From G965215145 sp965215145 (lineage in GTDB: Bacteria; Bacteroidota; Rhodothermia; Rhodothermales; JANQRZ01), in assembly GCA_965215145.1 (NCBI GenBank), contig OZ244038.1:3534001-3598000 (forward strand): DNA of 64,000 nt, written 5' to 3'. Position numbers and translations under genes: made by a program. Under the pieces are notes generated by a model. The model was given only the letters and a program-made list of their open reading frames with translations, was not told where the DNA came from and did no database searches. Shown here one piece after another: positions 58,275 to 64,000 of the stretch; position 1 is the stretch's first letter, and each line of letters opens with the position of its first letter.

Positions 58275-58778
58275 ATGCCCACGCTTGCCGAGCTCATCAA
58301 GCAGGAGACCTTCGCCTCGCCGGCACAGGAGGCGATGCTGAACGTGCTCGTCACCTACCCCTGGCTCACGGCGGGGCTCACGGCGACGATGGTCCACGAG
58401 GGCCTCACGCCGTCGCAGTACAACGTCCTCCGGATCCTCCGCGGCGCGCACCCCGAGCGCGTCCCGTGCTCCTACATCGGCGAGCGCCTCCTGGACCGGA
58501 CGCCGGACGTGACGCGGCTGCTCAACCGCCTCCAGCGGGCCGGCCTCGTCGAGCGCCGACGCGCCGAGCACGACGGCCGCGTCGTCGAGGTCGGCCTCAC
58601 CGAGGTGGGGCAGGAGCGCCTCCGCGCGCTCGACGCCCCGGTGGGCCGGTTCACCGCCGAGGTGATGTCCGCGCTCTCGGCCGAGGAGCAGAGCCAGCTC
58701 TCGCAGCTGCTCGAGAAGCTCCGCTGCGGCGCGGCCGTCCCCGCGCCTGCCGGCTGTGCCGAACCACCTCGGCTGTAG
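58275..58778 (+). CDS. MarR family transcriptional regulator
   Basis: 167-aa winged-helix regulator. Helices include VLVTYPWLTAGLTATMVHEG, and the DNA-binding part (about residues 45-110) has LTPSQYNVLRILRGAHPERV, CSYIGERLLDRTPDVTRLLN and the wing LVERRRAEHDGRVVEVGLTE. A Cys at about 64 could be redox-sensitive. An imperfect inverted repeat CTCGTTGGAACAATGAG lies at 58217-58233, a possible autoregulatory site. It converges with the copper ATPase gene. Confidence 0.88.
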   Translation: MPTLAELIKQETFASPAQEAMLNVLVTYPWLTAGLTATMVHEGLTPSQYNVLRILRGAHPERVPCSYIGERLLDRTPDVTRLLNRLQRAGLVERRRAEHDGRVVEVGLTEVGQERLRALDAPVGRFTAEVMSALSAEEQSQLSQLLEKLRCGAAVPAPAGCAEPPRL

Positions 58779-58807
58779 CAGCGGGCGGCGGCCCCTCGCA
58801 TCGGACC

Positions 58808-61129
58808 TCAAGGGCCCTCCGGGGGCAGCGTAGCCGGGGCGAAGCGGCGGAGGCGGAGGGCGTTCGCCAGCACGAACACGCTGGACACCGCCATCGCCGC
58901 GGCGGCGAAGACGGGCGAGAGCAGCACGCCGACGACGGGGTAGAGCGCGCCGGCCGCCACGGGGATCAAGACGACGTTGTAGGCGAAGGCCCAGAACAGG
59001 TTCTGCCGGACGTTCCGCAGCACGGCCCGCGCGAGCCCCAGCGCCGTCGGGAGCCCCCGGAGGTCGCCGGCCATCAGCACCACGTCGGCCGCCTCGATGG
59101 CGACGTCGGTGCCGGTCCCGATGGCGAGGCCGGCGTCGGCCTGCGCGAGGGCGGGGGCGTCGTTGATCCCGTCGCCGACGAAGGCGACGGTGCGGCCCTC
59201 CCCCTGAAGCTCCGCGACGATGGCGGCCTTGTCGCCGGGGAGCACCTCGGCCCGGACGGCGTCGATGCCGAGCCCTCGCGCCACGGCCTCGGCCGTGCGG
59301 CGGTCGTCGCCCGTGACCATCACGACCTCCAGGCCGAGGCGGTGGAGTGCGGCGACGGCCGCCAGCGCCTCAGGCTTGACGGGGTCCGCGACGGCGAGGA
59401 CGGCAGCGAGGCGCCCATCCACGGCCGCGTACAGCGGCGTCTTCCCCTCGTCGGCCAGCCGCCGCGCGGCCTCGGCGAAGGGGCCGACGCCGAGCCCCAG
59501 ACGCCCCATGTAGCGGTCGGCGCCGACGTGGATGCGCTGGCCCCCGACGGTGCCCGTCACGCCGAAGCCGGGCTCGGCCTCGAACCCCTCGGGCTCCTCC
59601 AGCTTCATCCCCCCCTCCTCGGCGGCCTCGACGACGGCGCGGGCGATGGGGTGCTCGGAGTGGTGCTCGACGGCCGCGGCGAGCCGCAGCACCTCGCTCT
59701 CCTCAAACCTCTCAGCAACGACGAGGTCGGTGAGGCGGGGGCGGCCCTCGGTGAGCGTGCCCGTCTTGTCGAGCGCGACGGCGTCGGCCTCGGCGAGCGT
59801 CTGGAGCGCGTCGCCGCGGCGGAACAGGACGCCGAGCTCGGCCGCCTTCCCCGTGCCGACCATGATGCTGGTCGGGGTGGCGAGGCCCATCGCGCAGGGG
59901 CACGCGATGATGAGGACGCTGACCGCGGCGACGAGCGCGAGCGGCAGCGCGGGGTCCGGCCCGAAGAGCAGCCACGTCCCCGCCGTCGCCGCCGCGACGA
60001 CGAGGACGGCCGGGACGAACACGGCCACCACGCGGTCGGCGAGGGCCTGCACGGGGGGCCGCGTGGCCTGCGCCTCCTCGACCATCCGGACGATCTGCGC
60101 GAGCACGGTCTCCCCCCCGACGCGCTCGGCGCGGAAGCGGAGGCTCCCCGTCCCGTTGACGGTCCCCCCGACGACCTCCGCGCCGGGCGCCTTCTCGACG
60201 GGGATCGGCTCACCCGAGAGCATCGCCTCGTCGACGAACGAGCGCCCGGCCGTGACGGCGCCGTCGACCGGCACCCGCTCCCCCGGCCGCACGACGACCT
60301 CCTCCCCGACCCCGACCTCCGCGAGTGGGACCTCGATCTCCCGGCCGCCGCGGACGACCCGCGCCGTCGGGGGCTGGAGCGAGAGGAGCCGCCGGATGGC
60401 CTCGCTCGTGCGCCCCTTCGCCAGCGCCTCCATGTACTTCCCCGCGAGGACCAGCGTGATGATCGTCGCCGACGCCTCGTAGTAGACGTGGGCCGTGCCG
60501 TCGGGTAGCAGCCCCGGCACGAACGTCGCCACGACGGAGTACCCGTAGGCCGCCGTCGTGCCGAGCGCGACGAGCGTGTTCATGTCCGGGCTGCCGTGGC
60601 GCGCGGCGGCCAGACCCGTCCGGTAGAAGCGCCCCCCCGGCCCGAACTGCACCGCCGTCGCCAATACGAACAGGACCACGAACAGCACGCGCTGCGGGAC
60701 GAGCCCCTCCAGCCAGGCATGCCCGCCGGGGACGAGCATCGGCCCCATCGAGAGGAGCAGGATGGGGACCGTGAAGGCGGCGGCGACGAGCAGCCGGCGA
60801 CGGATGGCGAGCCGCTCGGCTTCGCGGGCCTCCCGCTCAGCGTCGGCGCGGTCGGCCTCGGGCGCAACCTCGACCACGCCGTAGCCGGCGGCGCGGACGA
60901 CCTCCGCCAGCGCGGCGGGGTCGGTCTGCGCCGGGTCGAACCGGACGGCGGCGCGCTCGGTGGCGAGGTTCACGTTGGCCTCCGCCACGCCGGGCGCCTT
61001 CGCCAGCGCGCGTTCGACGCGGCCGACGCAGGCGGCGCACGTCATCCCCGAGACGGGCAGCGTGGCCTGCTCGGTGGCAGCCTCCGACAGGACAGCCTCG
61101 GTGGTTTCGGTGGTGGACGGGTCCATCAT
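58808..61129 (-). CDS. copA: Copper-translocating P1B-type ATPase
   Basis: 773-aa P-type ATPase exporting Cu(I). An N-terminal heavy-metal domain has GMTCAACVGRVERAL near residue 28. The translocation motif is IIACPCAMGLATPTS near 420, the phosphorylation site VALDKTGTLTEGRPR near 463, the HP motif HHSEHPIARAV, and the hinge AFVGDGINDAPALAQAD near 665. Six or more transmembrane helices are visible in total. The start is the first of two ATGs at 61129. It lies downstream of chrA on the same strand and opposite a MarR gene. Confidence 0.95.
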   Translation of the reverse strand: MMDPSTTETTEAVLSEAATEQATLPVSGMTCAACVGRVERALAKAPGVAEANVNLATERAAVRFDPAQTDPAALAEVVRAAGYGVVEVAPEADRADAEREAREAERLAIRRRLLVAAAFTVPILLLSMGPMLVPGGHAWLEGLVPQRVLFVVLFVLATAVQFGPGGRFYRTGLAAARHGSPDMNTLVALGTTAAYGYSVVATFVPGLLPDGTAHVYYEASATIITLVLAGKYMEALAKGRTSEAIRRLLSLQPPTARVVRGGREIEVPLAEVGVGEEVVVRPGERVPVDGAVTAGRSFVDEAMLSGEPIPVEKAPGAEVVGGTVNGTGSLRFRAERVGGETVLAQIVRMVEEAQATRPPVQALADRVVAVFVPAVLVVAAATAGTWLLFGPDPALPLALVAAVSVLIIACPCAMGLATPTSIMVGTGKAAELGVLFRRGDALQTLAEADAVALDKTGTLTEGRPRLTDLVVAERFEESEVLRLAAAVEHHSEHPIARAVVEAAEEGGMKLEEPEGFEAEPGFGVTGTVGGQRIHVGADRYMGRLGLGVGPFAEAARRLADEGKTPLYAAVDGRLAAVLAVADPVKPEALAAVAALHRLGLEVVMVTGDDRRTAEAVARGLGIDAVRAEVLPGDKAAIVAELQGEGRTVAFVGDGINDAPALAQADAGLAIGTGTDVAIEAADVVLMAGDLRGLPTALGLARAVLRNVRQNLFWAFAYNVVLIPVAAGALYPVVGVLLSPVFAAAAMAVSSVFVLANALRLRRFAPATLPPEGP

Positions 61130-61238
61130 TCGGCGGCTCGGGAGCGGACCCCCTGCCGCACTTGCGGTCGCTGCGCTTCCGGCTTCGCGCGGCTGTCCCC
61201 CTTCTGAAGCTGCAAGTCCCGCTTGCCGGGGGGGGACA

Positions 61239-61275
61239 GTTTTTCGCAGCCGGAGCGGAGCGATGCAAGAAAAAC
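61239..61275. repeat. Inverted repeat in the chrA-copA spacer
   Basis: GTTTTTC (61239-61245) and GAAAAAC (61269-61275) with adjoining GCA/TGC pairs form a hairpin whose T-runs could act as a terminator in either direction. An overlapping GC stem, CTGTCCCCC...GGGGGACAG, ends at the first T-run. Confidence 0.5.
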
Positions 61276-61305
61276 GGGGGTCCCACTGGGTCCACAGGAA
61301 CGCCG

Positions 61306-62529
61306 CTACACCGCCCAGGATGCGAGGAGCCAGCCGAAGAGGGCGCCGCCGAGCACGATCCACGCGGCGTTCACCCGGAACCGCAGCACGGCCACGGCTG
61401 CGAGCCCCGCAATCACCCACGCCGGCCACGAGACGAGCACGTCCACCCCGAGCTGGATCGTGACCGCCAGCATCAGCGCGACGGCCGCGGCGTTCACGGC
61501 GTCGAGGAACGCCGAGAGCCACACGCTCTGGCGGAGCTTCGGGATGAGCGGGTTGAGGATGAGCACGAAGACGAACGACGGCAGGAAGATGCCGAGCGTG
61601 GCGACGGCGGCCCCCGGCACGGCCCCCACCCCGCCGGCCGCGCCGACGACGTAGCCGATGAACGTGCTCGTCGAGAGCACGGGGCCGGGCGTGAACTGCC
61701 CGATGGCGATGGCGTCGAGGAGCTGCCCCTGCGTGAGCCACCCGAGGTCGTCCACGAGCCCGCCCTCCAGGAAGGCCACGAGGACGTAGCCCGAGCCGTA
61801 GAGGACCGCGCCGATCTTGAGGAAAAAGAAGAACAGCTTCGGGAGCGAGACGGTGGCGGCCGTGCCCGCTGCTGCACCGGCCGCCGCGGCCCCCACCGCG
61901 CCGGGGCGGCTCTGGAGGAACAGGATCGGCAGGAGCCGGTCGGCCGAGCGGGACGAGTCGTAGCCGACGGCGCGGAGCCAGACGGTCCCGAGCACGCCGC
62001 CCGCGAGCAGCGCCCAGATCTCCCCGAGACCGCCGAGCACGGCCGCCGCCACGGCGACGGCGAGCACGGCGAACCGCCACCCCTTCACGGCCTTCTTCCC
62101 CAGCTTCCACAGCGCCCCGAGGATCACCGCGATGACCGCCGGCTTGATCCCGTACAGGAAAGGCTCGACGGCCGGCAGCGCGCCGTACCGGACGTAGGCC
62201 CACGCCGCGAGCCCCGTCAGCAGCACCGCCGGCCCGATAAAGCACGCCCCCGCCACGAACAGCCCCCGCCACCCGGCCCGCTCGTAGCCGACGTGCATCG
62301 TCATCTCCGTCGAGTTCGGGCCGGGGATGAGGTTCGTCGCGCCGATGAGGTCGAGGAAGTGCTGCCGCGAGATCCACCGCCGCCGCTCGACGAACTCGTC
62401 CTCCATCATCGCGATGTGGGCCGCCGGGCCGCCGAAGGCGATCAGCCCGAGCTTGAGGAACAGCCCGGCGACCTCGCCGAGGCCCCCGCGCGGCGGGGCG
62501 GGGGAGGGCGGCGGGGCGGGGGCTTCCAT
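61306..62529 (-). CDS. chrA: Chromate transporter (ChrA family)
   Basis: 407-aa CHR-superfamily membrane protein with two homologous halves. Each half has the family motif: FLKLGLIAFGGPAAHIAMME and NLIPGPNSTEMTMHVGY in the first, FFLKIGAVLYGSGYVLVAFL and GQFTPGPVLSTSTFIGY in the second. About 10-12 helices are predicted. The family exports chromate (or sulfate) by ion-coupled transport. It lies upstream of copA, forming a metal-efflux pair; joint regulation is inference. Confidence 0.93.
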   Translation of the reverse strand: MEAPAPPPSPAPPRGGLGEVAGLFLKLGLIAFGGPAAHIAMMEDEFVERRRWISRQHFLDLIGATNLIPGPNSTEMTMHVGYERAGWRGLFVAGACFIGPAVLLTGLAAWAYVRYGALPAVEPFLYGIKPAVIAVILGALWKLGKKAVKGWRFAVLAVAVAAAVLGGLGEIWALLAGGVLGTVWLRAVGYDSSRSADRLLPILFLQSRPGAVGAAAAGAAAGTAATVSLPKLFFFFLKIGAVLYGSGYVLVAFLEGGLVDDLGWLTQGQLLDAIAIGQFTPGPVLSTSTFIGYVVGAAGGVGAVPGAAVATLGIFLPSFVFVLILNPLIPKLRQSVWLSAFLDAVNAAAVALMLAVTIQLGVDVLVSWPAWVIAGLAAVAVLRFRVNAAWIVLGGALFGWLLASWAV

Positions 62530-62642
62530 GGCGGGGGAATGAGCGGGCCCCGGCCTACGTCCCCGCCCGGCGCGCCGATCCCACCACCTGCGTTTCCCAA
62601 ATATTATGCTGCCTGGAGGCCATCTATTTCGGCTCGGCTGTC

Positions 62643-62650
62643 TATCTTGA
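62643..62650 (+). promoter_or_regulatory. Possible -7 element of the beta-barrel gene
   Basis: TATCTTGA, 46 nt upstream of the start, in an AT-richer patch. No -33 TTG is seen at the usual distance. Confidence 0.35.
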
Positions 62651-62696
62651 AAGCGCTTCGACTTCGCTAGCGCTCGCCTAACCCATCTCCAGCACC

Positions 62697-63368
62697 ATGC
62701 GCCTCGCCCTCTCCGCCTGCGTCGCCTTCGCCTGCATCGTCTTCCTCACCGTCCTCGCCGCGCCGGCCTCTGGGCAGGATGTCATGATGGTAGAGGAGGA
62801 CGCAACTCCCCAGACCCGCATCGGCATCGGTGTCCGCGTCAACGACGTGCTCGACAACCTCCTCGCCCTCAACGACGACAGCGAGCTTGGCACGGCCGGT
62901 GCCCTCGGCATCGCCATCCTCCTCCCCATCGACCTCAACGGGGTCATCCGGATCGAGCCCGAGTTGGGGTTCAGCAGCTTCTCCCTCAACCTTGAGGTCG
63001 ATGGCGAGGACGACGTGGAGAGCTCAGCCAACCGAGTCCGGCTCGGCCTCGGCGTGATGGCGCTTCTTCAGCAGCCCGACTTGACTTTCACGGCGGGGGG
63101 CCGCGTTCGCTACACGCGCCAGAGCTCGGAACAGCCGAGCTTCGGGTTCCCCGACGGGGGGGACGACACGGACGAGCTGGTCTCGTCGGTGCTCGCCATC
63201 GGCCCCGTCGTCGGGGGGGAGTACTTCTTCTCGCGGCGGTTCAGCCTCGGCGCCGAGGCCGGGCTGTTCTACCAGAGTTTCGGCTCCGAGTTCAACGGGG
63301 AGGAGTCCGACGCCGACGTCTCGACCATCCAGACGACGGGCTCGGTCTTCGTCCGGTTCTTCTACTGA
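62697..63368 (+). CDS. Outer membrane beta-barrel protein
   Basis: 223-aa exported protein with a signal peptide (ACVAFACIVFLTVLAAPASG). The mature part shows alternating beta strands such as RIGIGVRVNDVLDNL, GVIRIEPELGFSSFSLNLEV, RVRLGLGVMALL and FTAGGRVRYTRQ, and ends SVFVRFFY, with the aromatic C-terminal residue typical of barrel proteins inserted by BamA. It is likely an 8-stranded barrel of the OmpA/OmpW-like size class; ligand is unknown. Confidence 0.82.
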   Translation: MRLALSACVAFACIVFLTVLAAPASGQDVMMVEEDATPQTRIGIGVRVNDVLDNLLALNDDSELGTAGALGIAILLPIDLNGVIRIEPELGFSSFSLNLEVDGEDDVESSANRVRLGLGVMALLQQPDLTFTAGGRVRYTRQSSEQPSFGFPDGGDDTDELVSSVLAIGPVVGGEYFFSRRFSLGAEAGLFYQSFGSEFNGEESDADVSTIQTTGSVFVRFFY

Positions 63369-63447
63369 GAGGCCGGGGGAACTGAGGGGCCGGGGCAGAG
63401 CGCCGGAGGGCCGCCGGAGCTGTGGGGCGCTTTCGCGCCCGCAGCCC

Positions 63448-63455
63448 TACCTTAA
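63448..63455 (+). promoter_or_regulatory. Possible -7 element of clpX
   Basis: TACCTTAA, 79 nt upstream of clpX, directly after a small GC hairpin (63420-63443: GGGGCGC-TTTC-GCGCCC) that may end the upstream gene. Confidence 0.3.
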
Positions 63456-63534
63456 CGGTTGCATTCCCGCGGCCGATGTGAGAGCTTAGGCGGCGGAACC
63501 CTGCGCGGCCTCCCCTCACCCGGCCCCTCACCCG

Positions 63535-64000
63535 ATGTCCCCCGGCGACGACCTCATCCGCTGCTCGTTCTGCAACCGCACGGCGCAGGAGGTGGACTCG
63601 ATGGTCGCCGGGCCGGACGTCTACATCTGCGACCGCTGCATCCACGACGCCTCCGGCATCGTCCGCGGCGAGCTCGGGCCGGTGCCGCGCCGGCCGCGGC
63701 CGGCGCCCCGGCACCACCGCCTCGCGCCGGCCGAGATCAAGGCGGCCCTCGACGAGTACGTGATCGAGCAGGACGCCGCCAAACGCGCGCTCGCCGTCGC
63801 CGTCTACAACCACTACAAGCGGATCGACGCCGAGGAGTACCTCGTCGACCACGACGACGTCGAGCTCGAGAAGTCGAACATCCTCCTCATCGGCCCGACC
63901 GGCACCGGGAAGACGCTGCTGGCGCGGACGCTCGCGCGGGTGCTCGACGTGCCGTTCTCGATCTCCGACGCGACGGCGCTCACCGAGGCCGGCTACGTCG
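63535..64000 (+). CDS. clpX: ATP-dependent Clp protease ATP-binding subunit ClpX (5' part)
   Basis: The first 155 codons of clpX, cut by the window edge. The zinc-binding domain has IRCSFCNRT and VYICDRCIHDASGIV (four Cys). Then the linker and AAA+ start: APAEIKAALDEYVIEQDAAK, AVAVYNHYKRI and Walker A LLIGPTGTGKTLLARTLA, followed by ISDATALTEAGYV. ClpX unfolds tagged substrates for ClpP. The ATG at 63535 follows a pyrimidine-rich leader. No clpP or tig is in the upstream sequence, where a beta-barrel gene lies instead. Confidence 0.95.
   Translation, partial: MSPGDDLIRCSFCNRTAQEVDSMVAGPDVYICDRCIHDASGIVRGELGPVPRRPRPAPRHHRLAPAEIKAALDEYVIEQDAAKRALAVAVYNHYKRIDAEEYLVDHDDVELEKSNILLIGPTGTGKTLLARTLARVLDVPFSISDATALTEAGYV

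Overview
The window is a very GC-rich chromosomal segment. The most likely source is a marine Rhodothermota (Bacteroidota-like) bacterium close to Rubricoccaceae/Rhodothermia. This rests on two proteins with Por-type (T9SS type A) C-terminal sorting domains, a type III glutamine synthetase, FG-GAP, Uma2 and DUF4920 families, an ECF sigma/TPR-kinase pair, TAnnTT(T)G-type -7 promoter elements, and pyrimidine-rich leaders with no Shine-Dalgarno sequence. The genus is an inference. Genes fill both strands and most of the content is housekeeping; I see no prophage, insertion sequence or CRISPR array.

Layout. 1-3.6 kb: ECF sigma factor overlapping a TPR Ser/Thr kinase, followed by an eroded TPR fragment. 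3.7-9.8 kb: TrmH-like methyltransferase, an SDR, an alpha/beta hydrolase, a T9SS cargo protein, RarA, and a rhodanese lipoprotein. 9.8-11.6 kb (minus): a compact three-gene operon, PTPS-folE-SDR, that reads as a complete tetrahydrobiopterin pathway. 11.7-16.7 kb: HIT protein, orphan ABC ATPase, CoaE, RibBA, YajC and two unknown exported proteins. 16.8-19.3 kb: two FAD monooxygenase/reductase genes, then the SRP RNA gene on the minus strand. 19.6-26.5 kb: lipoprotein, PriA, Rpe, transketolase, Uma2. 26.5-36.4 kb (minus): a respiratory complex I operon, nuoABCDE-uma2-nuoF-(65-aa protein)-(DUF4920 lipoprotein)-nuoGH, preceded by purB. 38-41.4 kb: tandem S8 protease lipoproteins. 41.5-46.5 kb: ECF sigma factor, a truncated T9SS-tail pseudogene, and a 1184-aa beta-helix T9SS protein. 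46.5-50 kb: a MazF module lying between a GSIII 3'-end fragment and the intact GSIII gene, then an Lrp regulator. 50-64 kb: FG-GAP protein, tRNA(CAU), RecG, GIY-YIG, DUF427, a stand-alone Fic-tail winged helix, RuvA, a two-component pair, MarR, CopA, ChrA, a beta-barrel protein, and the start of ClpX.

How genes work together. PTPS, GTP cyclohydrolase I and the third gene would make BH4 from GTP. RarA, PriA, RecG and RuvA all serve fork repair, at separate loci. Lrp and GSIII form a nitrogen unit. Tkt and Rpe are translationally coupled pentose-phosphate genes. CopA and ChrA are adjacent metal exporters.

The most unusual material is non-coding. One set is a family of palindromes with fixed ends (GTAGGGGC...GCCCCTAC) and different, self-complementary centres. 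They sit at gene ends, and in at least three genes they supply the stop codon. A second set is heptamer arrays (GTnnnnn), at two places folded as inverted arms, that fill spacers of the nuo operon.
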